Assembly (NCBI RefSeq): GCF_040717535.1
Contig: NZ_JBFEFI010000006.1
Location: 124,001 to 188,000 of the forward strand
Direction of reading: 5' to 3'
DNA length: 64,000 nucleotides
DNA from: Thalassoglobus sp. JC818
GTDB taxonomy: Bacteria; Planctomycetota; Planctomycetia; Planctomycetales; Planctomycetaceae
Below, piece after piece: positions 8,921 through 17,196 of the stretch; positions within the stretch are counted from its first letter, which is position 1, and each line of letters starts with the position of its first letter. The notes beneath the pieces were generated by a model. That model did no database searches, was not told the origin of the DNA, and worked only from the letters and a program-made list of their open reading frames with translations. Made by a program: the position numbers and the translations under genes.

Positions 8921-10315
8921 ATGAAACTGTTGAGAGTGCTTCGTGATTGCTGCCTGCTGGTCTTAATGTCGTCACTTTTTGCTGGCGATCTTTCGGCAGC
9001 TGATCATCCGAATGTCGTCATCCTGCTCGCCGACGATCTCGGCTTTCAGGACGTTGGATGCTATGACGGTCCGGTCTCCACTCCCTTTATCGACAGCATC
9101 GCCAAACGAGGGACGCGATTCACAAATTTCTATTCAGGCTGCGCAGTCTGTTCTCCTTCACGTGCCACATTGACCACCGGCCGCCATCACATTCGCACCG
9201 GCGTTTACAGCTGGATCGAAGACCGACGCCAGTGGTCGCATCTGCGAGAACGGGAAGTCACTCTCGCCGAACAGCTTAAGCAAGCGGGCTTCGAAACGTG
9301 TCATGTCGGCAAGTGGCACCTCGGACTCTCAACAGAGGAACGAACCAAACCAACACCGGCCGATCACGGCTTCGATTACTGGTTCGCAACCCACAACAAC
9401 GCTTCTCCAAGTCACCACAATCCTAATAACTTCGTTCGTAACGGAAGCCCGGTCGGACCACTTGAGGGATATTCCTGCCAGCTTGTTGTTGATGAAGCCA
9501 TCGACTGGTTGAAAAACAAGAGAGTCACTGATCAGCCGTTCTTCCTGAACGTCTGGTTTCATGAGCCACACGCTCCAATCGCAGCCCCGGAAGAGATCGT
9601 TCAGGAATACGGAAACGCCAACAACAAAGGGGCTGTCTATTCCGGAACGATTGACAACACCGACCGAGCCATCGGTCGCCTGCTGAAGTGCTTCGAAGAA
9701 CTCGGAGTCGACAAGCAAACGCTGATCATCTACGCCTCCGACAACGGAAGTTATCGCGACGACCGCACAGGTGGACTGCGCGGCCGGAAAGGCATGAACT
9801 GGGAAGGCGGAATTCGCGTCCCGGGTATCTTTGCCTGGCCAGGTGTCATCGAGGCCGATCAAGTCCTCGATGTCCCTGCAGGTCTTGTCGATGTCTTCCC
9901 AACCGTTTGTGGTCTCTTGGAAATCGCCCCTCCGGAGAATGTCCACCTCGACGGCTCCGATCTGACGCCGCTGCTCACCGGACACCGGGACAGCTTTGAA
10001 CGACATCAACCCCTCTTCTGGCATCTTCAAAAATCTCGCCCCATCGTCGCAATGAGAGACGGTGACTATTCACTGGTCGCCGATCCGGACTACGAACTTT
10101 CGACCGACAACATGTTCAACGAAGACTGGATTCCAACCATCAAGTCCGGCGGTTACACCAACTACCAACTTTTCAATTTGAGCGAAGATCCTTCGCAAAC
10201 AACAAACATCGCGGACCAGCATCCGGAACTTGTCGATGAACTCAAAGGCAAGCTTCTTCGAATCAACGAGAGCATCATGCAGGACGGAATGGACTGGCAT
10301 GAGTTTCGACCATAG
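8921..10315 (+). CDS. Secreted sulfatase (arylsulfatase A family)
   Basis: Second type I sulfatase, clearly distinct from the one at 6246. Seen: a signal peptide (hydrophobic residues 8-22, ending SAADH), the metal site in VVILLADDLGFQDVG, the formylglycine motif CSPSR in AVCSPSRATLTTGR (Cys about residue 77), GKWHLG near 128, and the SDNGSYRDDRTGGLRGRKG segment near 276. GKWHLG and CSPSR are the textbook forms. AAGGAAAA precedes the ATG. A Tat-exported isomerase-like protein follows after 79 bp and may be co-transcribed. Inference: both proteins act outside the cytoplasm on sulfated carbohydrate. Substrate unknown. Confidence 0.92.
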   Translation: MKLLRVLRDCCLLVLMSSLFAGDLSAADHPNVVILLADDLGFQDVGCYDGPVSTPFIDSIAKRGTRFTNFYSGCAVCSPSRATLTTGRHHIRTGVYSWIEDRRQWSHLREREVTLAEQLKQAGFETCHVGKWHLGLSTEERTKPTPADHGFDYWFATHNNASPSHHNPNNFVRNGSPVGPLEGYSCQLVVDEAIDWLKNKRVTDQPFFLNVWFHEPHAPIAAPEEIVQEYGNANNKGAVYSGTIDNTDRAIGRLLKCFEELGVDKQTLIIYASDNGSYRDDRTGGLRGRKGMNWEGGIRVPGIFAWPGVIEADQVLDVPAGLVDVFPTVCGLLEIAPPENVHLDGSDLTPLLTGHRDSFERHQPLFWHLQKSRPIVAMRDGDYSLVADPDYELSTDNMFNEDWIPTIKSGGYTNYQLFNLSEDPSQTTNIADQHPELVDELKGKLLRINESIMQDGMDWHEFRP

Positions 10316-10394
10316 ACAATCTTTCGCACGGGTCTTCTCAACCTCGCACACACGCCCAACTGATTCGTCAGCCTCATCAACACAGGATCGCACC

Positions 10395-11351
10395 ATGCCG
10401 ACCACGGAATCGCGCCGACTCTTTCTGCAGAAGCTGATCGCAACATCGGGAGCACTCGCCTGCTTCCCCGGCCTCGGATTCGCCGACGACTCTCAAGGTC
10501 CCATCCCCGACGAATGGCCGATCGCAATCTTCGAGAAGGTCTTCGAAGGTCTCAATTACACGGAGCTCGCGAAAGCAGTTTCAGAGACCGGAGCAGACGG
10601 CATTGAAGCCACCATTCGCCCGGGAGGACATATCGAACCGGAAGTTGCTGCCGACGAAGTTCCCAAAATGTCCGAAGCCCTCGGAAAACAGGGTTGCCGC
10701 ATCGTCATCGCAGCGACGGCTGTTCGAAGCGTTGATGAACCGCATACTGAGTCGCTGTTGAAGGTGCTGAAAGAGGCGGGTGTTACGCACTACCGTATGG
10801 GGCATTATCATCTCGATCTCGCCAAGCCGATGCTCCCTCAACTCCGCAACTACACAGCCCAGGCTCGTGATCTGGCTGCGATGAATCAGGAGATCGGAAT
10901 CCAGGGTCTCTATCAGAATCACTCCGGAGCTAACCGCAAACGCGGCTATCTGGGAGCGTTAGGTTGGGACGCAGCCATGATGCTCGAAGGGATTTCTCCC
11001 GAAGCACTCGGAATTGCGTTCGACACCCGTCATCTGAAGAAAGACACCGGATCGTCCTGGTGGGTTGCACTCGCCACAGTGAGGGACCACATCCGTTCCA
11101 TCTACGTGAAAGACGGAATCTGGAAAGGACCGCGAGGCGATCAATACGAAGACGTCCCTCTCGACATGGGCTTCGTCAACGAAGAGGTCTTCTCAACAAT
11201 CCGAAACGGACTTCCGCCGATGCCGCTCTGCATCCACATGGAATGGATGGGGTATCGAATCTTTACGAAACCGGAAATCCCGTCAGCTGTCAAAGCTCAC
11301 CAGCGAGACATCCGAACGTTGCGAAAATGGATGAATTTCCCCGAAGCATAA
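10395..11351 (+). CDS. Tat-exported sugar isomerase/epimerase-like protein
   Basis: Xylose isomerase-like TIM barrel with a twin-arginine signal. Seen: SRRLFLQK at residues 5-12 followed by a hydrophobic stretch and a likely cleavage after GFAD. The mature part has barrel strands with GADGIEATI, YQNHSG, FDTRHL and IYVKDGIW, and a HMEWMG segment near the C-terminus that carries the last metal-ligand Glu position. The ATG at 10395 is the first start that places the Arg pair near the N-terminus. Length is 318 residues. Family members of this exported kind are common in Planctomycetota and their substrates are mostly unknown. The sulfatase upstream suggests carbohydrate metabolism. Confidence 0.78.
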   Translation: MPTTESRRLFLQKLIATSGALACFPGLGFADDSQGPIPDEWPIAIFEKVFEGLNYTELAKAVSETGADGIEATIRPGGHIEPEVAADEVPKMSEALGKQGCRIVIAATAVRSVDEPHTESLLKVLKEAGVTHYRMGHYHLDLAKPMLPQLRNYTAQARDLAAMNQEIGIQGLYQNHSGANRKRGYLGALGWDAAMMLEGISPEALGIAFDTRHLKKDTGSSWWVALATVRDHIRSIYVKDGIWKGPRGDQYEDVPLDMGFVNEEVFSTIRNGLPPMPLCIHMEWMGYRIFTKPEIPSAVKAHQRDIRTLRKWMNFPEA

Positions 11352-11381
11352 ACCACTCTAATTGTTGCTCGGCAGTCAATG

Positions 11382-11414
11382 GCACTCGCTTCTTTGATTG
11401 AGGGAAGCGAGTGC
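11382..11414. terminator. Perfect 11-bp hairpin between convergent genes
   Basis: GCACTCGCTTC (11382-11392) and GAAGCGAGTGC (11404-11414) form a perfect stem with an 11-base loop between the isomerase-like gene and serS, which converge here. Neither side has a run of U, so it is not a classical intrinsic terminator, but its position fits a shared transcript end. Confidence 0.5.
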
Positions 11415-11427
11415 TCGCGCATCCGAC

Positions 11428-12711
11428 TCACGATTTGGCGGAGATCACATCCATTCCGACCCACTTTCGAAGCGCTTCGGGAATGCGAATGCTGCCGTCG
11501 GCCTGTTGATGATTCTCGATCAACGCAATCATCGCTCGAGTCACTGCAATCGCTGTCCCGTTCAGCGTGTGCACGAACTTCGTCCCCTTTTCTTCGGCAT
11601 TGCGACAGCGAATCCCAAGTCGTCGTGCCTGAAAGTCGGTACAGTTCGACGCAGAAGTGACTTCCCCGTATTCTCCGTTCTCTCCGCGGCCGGGCATCCA
11701 GGCTTCCAGATCGAACTTGCGATACGCCGGTCCGCCGAGGTCTCCGGTGGGTGTGTCGATGACTTGATAGGGAATCTCGAGGGCCTGGAAGATTTCTTCT
11801 TCGAGGCCGACAATCACCTGATGGAATTCATTCGATGCTTCGAGATCAGGTGCAGTGAAGCCAAACATCTCGACTTTCGTAAACTGATGCACCCGATAGA
11901 TCCCTTTCGAAGCTTTGCCATGACCGCCTGCTTCTGTCCGAAAACAGTGCGACAGTCCCGCGACTCGCATCGGCAAATTGGATTCTTCCAAAATCTGATC
12001 TTTGAGCATTCCACCGAGGGGAATTTCAGCAGTTGCAATCAGTGAGAGGTCTGAATTCTCGATGCTGTAAATCTGGGTTTCCGGACCGCGTGGCTGGTAG
12101 CCTGTGCCTTCCAGAACTTCCTGACGAGCCAGATCCGGCGTCGTGTACAAATCGAATCCCGCCGCACGAACTTTCTCAATCGCAAATTGAACCATCGCGA
12201 GTTCGAGAAGGACTGCTTCGTTCTTCAAGAAGTAAAACCCTGAGCCAGCGACTTTCGCTCCACTTTCGAAGTCGACCATATCGAGATCCGCCATCAGTTG
12301 GACGTGATCTTTCGGTTTGAAGTCGAATTCTGGAATCTTCCCCCAGGTGCGAAGCACGACTGCATCCTCTTCTCCTCCAATCGGAGCATCGGGATGCGTC
12401 AGGTTCGGGAGACGGGAGAGTTCCGCGTTGAGATCGGTTTCAATCTCTTTCAGAGTCGATTCATTCTCGGCGACCTGAGTCTTCAGATTCTTGCCGAACT
12501 CGATCAACGCAGGCCGTTCTTCAGACGTGGCTTTCGGGATCTTCGCAGCTGTTTCTTTCTGCTGACGTCGCAAGTCGTCGCCAGCGACAATCAGTTCGCT
12601 GCGTTTTTTACGAAGTTCGATCAGACGCGGAATGTCACACGGGACTCCACGAGCCTGGCAGTTCTTTTCGATCAGGTCTGCATTGTCGCAGATGAATTGG
12701 AGGTCAAGCAT
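11428..12711 (-). CDS. serS: Seryl-tRNA synthetase
   Basis: Class II aminoacyl-tRNA synthetase charging tRNA-Ser (and tRNA-Sec where present). Seen: an N-terminal long coiled-coil arm (about residues 28-100, rich in K/E/R) that contacts the tRNA variable arm; motif 2 with CFRTEAGGHGKASKGIYRVH near 258-279; and motif 3 with NGTAIAVTRAMIALIENHQ near residues 385-404. The segment TSASNCTDFQARRLGIRCR near 350 is the conserved serine-site region. Length 427 residues matches the family (about 425-430). It starts at ATG 12711. The M20 peptidase upstream on the same strand ends 97 bp away, so co-transcription is possible. Confidence 0.96.
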   Translation of the reverse strand: MLDLQFICDNADLIEKNCQARGVPCDIPRLIELRKKRSELIVAGDDLRRQQKETAAKIPKATSEERPALIEFGKNLKTQVAENESTLKEIETDLNAELSRLPNLTHPDAPIGGEEDAVVLRTWGKIPEFDFKPKDHVQLMADLDMVDFESGAKVAGSGFYFLKNEAVLLELAMVQFAIEKVRAAGFDLYTTPDLARQEVLEGTGYQPRGPETQIYSIENSDLSLIATAEIPLGGMLKDQILEESNLPMRVAGLSHCFRTEAGGHGKASKGIYRVHQFTKVEMFGFTAPDLEASNEFHQVIVGLEEEIFQALEIPYQVIDTPTGDLGGPAYRKFDLEAWMPGRGENGEYGEVTSASNCTDFQARRLGIRCRNAEEKGTKFVHTLNGTAIAVTRAMIALIENHQQADGSIRIPEALRKWVGMDVISAKS

Positions 12712-12808
12712 AGGATCAGAGGTTTCGTTTTACGCTGAAATAAGGCCGGTACTCGCCAGAACTCACTGATGGCGATCGAAAATGTGATGCTTTGCTGGTC
12801 ATCGCGTG

Positions 12809-14191
12809 TCAGGAGGAAGAGGATGCCAGATCACCCAGCATTTTCCACAGCCAGGCGCTCGACAACGTTCCCCGATGAAATGCATCGACACTAAATTTTT
12901 CGTTGGGGCTGTGAAGATTGTCAGTATTCTGCCCCCATCCAAGCAGAAGGGTATCGACTCCCAGCAAATCCTGAAATGTTCCGACCACGGGAATTGATCC
13001 ACCTTCGCGAATCATGACCGGATGCTTTCCAAATCCTCGCTCGACTGCCGCCGTCGCCGCCTTCATGTACGGGCTGTTCAAATCACACAGAACCGCTGGA
13101 CAACCATGCCAGTGGCGAAACTCGAATCGAAGGCCTGCCGGAGTTCTCTCGCGAAGAAACTCCTCAAGCTTCTTGATGATCACTGACTCCTGCTGGTTCG
13201 GAACGAGTCGACATGAGATCTTTGCTGATGCGAAAGCCGGGATGATCGTCTTGGGACCTTCTCCTGTGTAGCCCCCATGGATTCCGTTGACATCGCAAGT
13301 CGGCCGAGCCCAACGACGTTCCAGCGTGGAAAATCCAGCTTCCCCGTGAGTCTTCGAGACTCCCAGAGATTCGAGGTATTCCGATTCTTCGAACGGAAGC
13401 TTCGCGAACTCCGATCGTTCCTGTTCCGTCAACGGGAGGACATCATCATAAAAGCCCGGAATCTGAACTCGCCCCTCTTCGTCGATCAAATCGCCGATCA
13501 TTTTCGCGAGAGCGTTTACCGGATTGGCGATCGATCCGCCAAAGACTCCGCTGTGCAAATCTTGATTCGGACCAGACACTCGCACTTCACAGGCAGTAAT
13601 TCCGCGCAGCCCGTACGTAATCGCAGGAATTCCGGGAGCATATTGAGCCGTGTCACTCACCACTGCGACATCGCAGGCACACTTTTCACGATTGGAATCC
13701 AGAAACTTTTCGAGGTGATCGCTCCCGACTTCCTCTTCGCCTTCGATGACAAATTTGACATTCACCGGCAATTCGCCAACGGCCTCAAGCCAGGCCTGTA
13801 CCGATTTGACATGCGTGTACATCTGCCCTTTGTCGTCAGTTGCTCCCCGTGCGAAGACTTCGCCATTGCGAATGGTCGGTTCAAACGGGGGCGTGATCCA
13901 CTCATCAAGCGGATCGGGCGGTTGGACATCGTAGTGCCCATAAATCATCGCCGTCGGTGCCCCGGGCTTCTTCGTCCACTCTCCATAGACAATCGGGTGC
14001 CCGTCAGTTTCGACGATCTCCGCGTCGCAACCGCTCCCTGCAAGTTGATTCCGCAGAAATTCGGCTGCATCCCGCATGGAGGAGACATACTTCGAGTCGG
14101 CACTGATGCTCGGAATACGAAGCAGATCCATCAGTTCGTTGAGGTTGCGCTCCGAATTCTCCTGAAGGTACTGTTCGACCTTTTCGACCAT
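12809..14191 (-). CDS. M20 family metallo-dipeptidase
   Basis: Zinc aminopeptidase/dipeptidase of family M20, likely cytosolic and acting on small peptides. Seen: the first metal/catalytic site GHYDVQP (His and Asp, near residue 85), the bridging Asp in GATDDKGQ near 118, the catalytic Glu pair in IEGEEEVGS near 151, a dimerisation/lid insert in the middle (about 200-320), and a C-terminal metal His in NLHSPNEKF near 430. The ATG at 14191 has GAAGGAG seven bases upstream; the TTG at 14206 overlaps that Shine-Dalgarno and is unlikely. Length 460 residues is typical. Confidence 0.9.
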   Translation of the reverse strand: MVEKVEQYLQENSERNLNELMDLLRIPSISADSKYVSSMRDAAEFLRNQLAGSGCDAEIVETDGHPIVYGEWTKKPGAPTAMIYGHYDVQPPDPLDEWITPPFEPTIRNGEVFARGATDDKGQMYTHVKSVQAWLEAVGELPVNVKFVIEGEEEVGSDHLEKFLDSNREKCACDVAVVSDTAQYAPGIPAITYGLRGITACEVRVSGPNQDLHSGVFGGSIANPVNALAKMIGDLIDEEGRVQIPGFYDDVLPLTEQERSEFAKLPFEESEYLESLGVSKTHGEAGFSTLERRWARPTCDVNGIHGGYTGEGPKTIIPAFASAKISCRLVPNQQESVIIKKLEEFLRERTPAGLRFEFRHWHGCPAVLCDLNSPYMKAATAAVERGFGKHPVMIREGGSIPVVGTFQDLLGVDTLLLGWGQNTDNLHSPNEKFSVDAFHRGTLSSAWLWKMLGDLASSSS

Positions 14192-14406
14192 GAATCGCTC
14201 CTTCAAACTGATGGCGAGTTCTGCAAATGCAAAGAGTTGTTCTGGCCCCGCATCTTAGAGGATGAAAGCTCGCTGGTCAGGAACTCGAAGAGAAAGTTCC
14301 TTCTTGAGTGCTCAGCCCCCCAACACCTGAAAAGGTTCTGCCAACCAACGAAACCGGGCCAATCGATGCGAGCGTGAGCGATGGAAGGCAGCGAAACCCC
14401 ATCGGC

Positions 14407-14964
14407 CTAGTGTTCGCGCAACTCTGAGAATCCTCGACGTCGAAGATTGCTGTATGCCTCGAGCGCTCTCTCAATGATCGGGATTGCGACATCCGCATCC
14501 TGAAATTCATCGACCTCGACAGTCTTGCCTTCCAGCATTTTGTAATCCTGGAAGAAGCGTCTCACCATGGCCAGTCGATGGCTGGGAAGCTCGTTGAAGT
14601 GCTCCACATGGCTGTACTCAGGGTCGTTCGAAGCGACAGCGAGAACTTTGTGGTCTTTTTTCCCGGCGTCGACCATCGTCATCAGCCCGATGGCCCGTGC
14701 TTTGACCAATGTCAGCGGAGCGACTGGCTCCTGGCACATCACGAGAACGTCAAGCGGGTCACCATCCTCAGCGTACGTCTGGGGAACGAATCCATAGTTC
14801 GCGGGATAATAGACAGCCGAATAGAGCATTCGGTCGACTTTCAGCAACCCGGTGTCTTTGTCGAGTTCGTACTTGATGTTGGACCCTTTCGGGATCTCAA
14901 TCACCGACGTGAACTCTCTGGGGAGATTTTCTCCTGGAACGACATCGTGCCAAGCGTGTGTCAT
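14407..14964 (-). CDS. ppa: Inorganic pyrophosphatase
   Basis: Family I soluble pyrophosphatase, hydrolysing PPi to phosphate and so driving biosynthetic reactions. Seen: [12 protein letters not shown] (active-site Glu and Lys, near residue 24), [11 protein letters not shown] near 53, and the metal-binding cluster [11 protein letters not shown] near 65-75 with three Asp residues. Length 185 residues fits the family. I chose the ATG at 14964; a TTG nine bases upstream is in frame and the Shine-Dalgarno is weak for either. It reads toward the M20 gene across a 215-bp gap. Confidence 0.95.
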   Translation of the reverse strand: MTHAWHDVVPGENLPREFTSVIEIPKGSNIKYELDKDTGLLKVDRMLYSAVYYPANYGFVPQTYAEDGDPLDVLVMCQEPVAPLTLVKARAIGLMTMVDAGKKDHKVLAVASNDPEYSHVEHFNELPSHRLAMVRRFFQDYKMLEGKTVEVDEFQDADVAIPIIERALEAYSNLRRRGFSELREH

Positions 14965-15031
14965 TGCTTCCAAACTTTCAAAGACGGCATGTCAATTTCG
15001 TAGGAAACCGCTCAAATTGTGGGATTGACCA

Positions 15032-15058
15032 GAAAAAAAGCACGCTTTGCAGCGTGCT
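15032..15058 (-). terminator. Intrinsic terminator of rpsU
   Basis: On the minus strand AGCACGC, a six-base loop and GCGTGCT form a perfect 7-bp stem followed directly by seven U residues (plus-strand A-run 15033-15039). It lies about 40 bp past the rpsU stop codon and is a textbook rho-independent terminator. Confidence 0.9.
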
Positions 15059-15097
15059 GAAGTCTCATTTTCTCCGGTAAAGTCGACCAGATCGAGA

Positions 15098-15292
15098 CTA
15101 TCCGTTCATCATCTGATTCATGCGGGCGCGATTTTTTGCACGACGCTTTTCACGACGTGATGCTTCACTTGGCTTTTCGTAGAACTCACGCTTTCGGAGT
15201 TCTTTCTTAATTCCGCTGTGCTCAACCAACTTACGAAACCGACGAACGGCATCTTGAACAGACTCATTATCACGCAGACGCAACCGAACCAC
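15098..15292 (-). CDS. rpsU: Small ribosomal subunit protein bS21
   Basis: Ribosomal protein bS21, a small basic protein of the 30S platform near the anti-Shine-Dalgarno end of 16S rRNA. Seen: the family core [17 protein letters not shown], then [19 protein letters not shown] and a C-terminal Arg/Lys-rich tail ([12 protein letters not shown]). Length 64 residues is normal. The start is a GTG at 15292 with GGAGG four bases upstream; the open frame extends further 5' but that part does not look like protein and has no comparable ribosome-binding site. It is monocistronic, ended by the terminator at 15032-15058. Confidence 0.95.
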   Translation of the reverse strand: MVRLRLRDNESVQDAVRRFRKLVEHSGIKKELRKREFYEKPSEASRREKRRAKNRARMNQMMNG

Positions 15293-15575
15293 TATTCCTC
15301 CAAATTCTGACCAGGAGTTGAGAGCTCCTGCCTTTGATAATTCAACATGGATTGACCCAAGATGGGAAGTATAACCAGTTTCAGTACTCACGCAAGATGC
15401 TTCGTTGCTGAAACTTCCGTAAACTTTCCGTGATGAAAGCTGGAATCCTGGACCGCTCGAATCGAGAAATCGACGCGAAAACGTTATCTTTTCTAACAGA
15501 CGGCCGCGACTCCCAAACCAAGCTCGGCCGTTTTCTGTAAACCCCAACCAGAATACAACTTACAAGAATTGAACG

Positions 15576-17000
15576 ATGACCGAGTATCGCACTGAACACG
15601 ATTCAATGGGCGAAGTTCGCGTCCCCGCTGATGCTTACTTCGGCGCACAGACCCAGCGAGCTGTCGAAAACTTTCCCGTTTCAGGATGGACATTGCATCC
15701 GAATCTGATTCATGCCATCGGAACTGTGAAACTGGCGTGTGCCGTTGCGAATCGCGATCTCGGAAAACTGACCGGAACTGGGAAGAACCCCCTTGATGAT
15801 TCACAAGTCGAATCGTTGATCGCTGCCTGTCTCGAAGTGGCTGAAGGAAAACATGACTCGGAGTTCCCGATCGATGTCTTCCAGACCGGGTCAGGCACAT
15901 CAAGCAACATGAATGCGAACGAGGTCATTTCCAATCGAGCCATCGAAATTCACGGCGGAAATCGCCTCGAGTCGGCGAAACCGATTCACCCGAATGACCA
16001 TGTGAACATGGGCCAAAGCACGAACGATACGTTCCCGACTGCGATTCACGTGGCTGTCGGTCAAAGCCTGAAGAATCAACTCATCCCCGCACTCAAAAAG
16101 TTCGCTGCTACCCTCGAGGAAAAAGCTCAGGCGTGGGATCAGATCATCAAGATCGGACGGACTCATCTTGCGGACGCAACACCTCTGCGACTCGGACAGG
16201 AGTTTTCAGGATTCGCGCGCCAGCTTGTCCTGTCGATTGATCGCGCTGAACGAGCCCTCGAATCGGTTCTTGAATTGCCAGTCGGAGGAACCGCGGTCGG
16301 TTCCGGAATCAACACTCATCCCGAATTCGGAGCCCGAGTTGCTGCGGTTGTCGCCGAACAGACAAAGATTCCCTTCACAGAAGCAGTCAACCACTTCGAA
16401 GCCAATGCTCAGAGAGACGGACTCGTTGAGTGTCACGGAGAGCTGAAAGCGATTGCGACAACGCTCTTCAACGTCGCTAATAACATTCGTTGGCTCGGTT
16501 CAGGCCCACGCTGCGGGTTCTACGAGATCAAGATTCCTGATCTCCAGCCGGGAAGCTCCATTATGCCCGGGAAGGTCAATCCTGTGATGTGCGAGAGCCT
16601 CATGCAGGTTTGTGCTCGCGTGATCGGGAACGATGGCTGCCTGACAATCAGCGGAGCAGCGGGCGGAAACTTCCAACTCAACATCATGATGCCAGTCATG
16701 GGACAAACGACCCTCGAGTCGATCTCAATTCTTGCGAGCGGAGCCGACGCATTCGTGGATCTTTGCCTGAACAAGCTCGAGCCTAACGAAGAAGCCTGCG
16801 AAGCTGCCGTCGAGAAGAGCTTGTCGATGGTGACGAGTCTGAATCCTCATATTGGGTACGAGCGTGCTGCTCAGCTGGCAAAGGAAGCCTTCAAGACTGG
16901 TAAGACGATTCGCGAACTCTGCACCGAACAGAACATTCTCCCGGAGGACGTTCTCAAAGAAGCACTCGATCCGATGAGCATGACCGAGCCGCAAGCGTAA
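15576..17000 (+). CDS. fumC: Fumarate hydratase class II
   Basis: Homotetrameric, iron-independent fumarase converting fumarate to L-malate in the TCA cycle. Seen: N-terminal EHDSMGEVRVPADAYFGAQTQR, the TGSGTSSNMNANE segment near 108, and the superfamily signature GSSIMPGKVNP near 325, with the catalytic-loop Ser in GSS. Length 474 residues is usual for class II fumarases (about 460-470). These segments match fumarase better than aspartase or argininosuccinate lyase, although aspartase is the nearest alternative. It is monocistronic, divergent from rpsU and convergent with yidC. Confidence 0.95.
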   Translation: MTEYRTEHDSMGEVRVPADAYFGAQTQRAVENFPVSGWTLHPNLIHAIGTVKLACAVANRDLGKLTGTGKNPLDDSQVESLIAACLEVAEGKHDSEFPIDVFQTGSGTSSNMNANEVISNRAIEIHGGNRLESAKPIHPNDHVNMGQSTNDTFPTAIHVAVGQSLKNQLIPALKKFAATLEEKAQAWDQIIKIGRTHLADATPLRLGQEFSGFARQLVLSIDRAERALESVLELPVGGTAVGSGINTHPEFGARVAAVVAEQTKIPFTEAVNHFEANAQRDGLVECHGELKAIATTLFNVANNIRWLGSGPRCGFYEIKIPDLQPGSSIMPGKVNPVMCESLMQVCARVIGNDGCLTISGAAGGNFQLNIMMPVMGQTTLESISILASGADAFVDLCLNKLEPNEEACEAAVEKSLSMVTSLNPHIGYERAAQLAKEAFKTGKTIRELCTEQNILPEDVLKEALDPMSMTEPQA

Positions 17001-17074
17001 CGCGATTGGGCGCTACGCACTCTTATGATCCGATGATGCAGAAGCTGCACTGAGCAGATGAAGCAAAGCAATAA

Positions 17075-17106
17075 AAAAGGCCGCAAGAATATTCTTGCGG
17101 CCTTTT
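17075..17106. terminator. Bidirectional intrinsic terminator between fumC and yidC
   Basis: A perfect 32-bp palindrome: AAAAGGCCGCAAGAAT followed by its exact reverse complement. On the plus strand the stem ends in TTTT (after fumC); on the minus strand it ends in TTTTTT (after yidC). It lies between two convergent genes and should terminate both. Confidence 0.93.
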
Positions 17107-17196
17107 CCTGCTCGTGACAAAGAAGTCCTCGCGGGTATCGGACAGCCTCGCTGCAATTCCCAAGAGTTGAAAACGCTCTCTAAAGAGCTCTGAGCT

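Noticed and set aside
13277-14377. Long plus-strand frame of 366 codons opposite the M20 peptidase gene
   Set aside because: It is the antisense shadow of a gene with clear zinc-site motifs; it has no recognisable domain.
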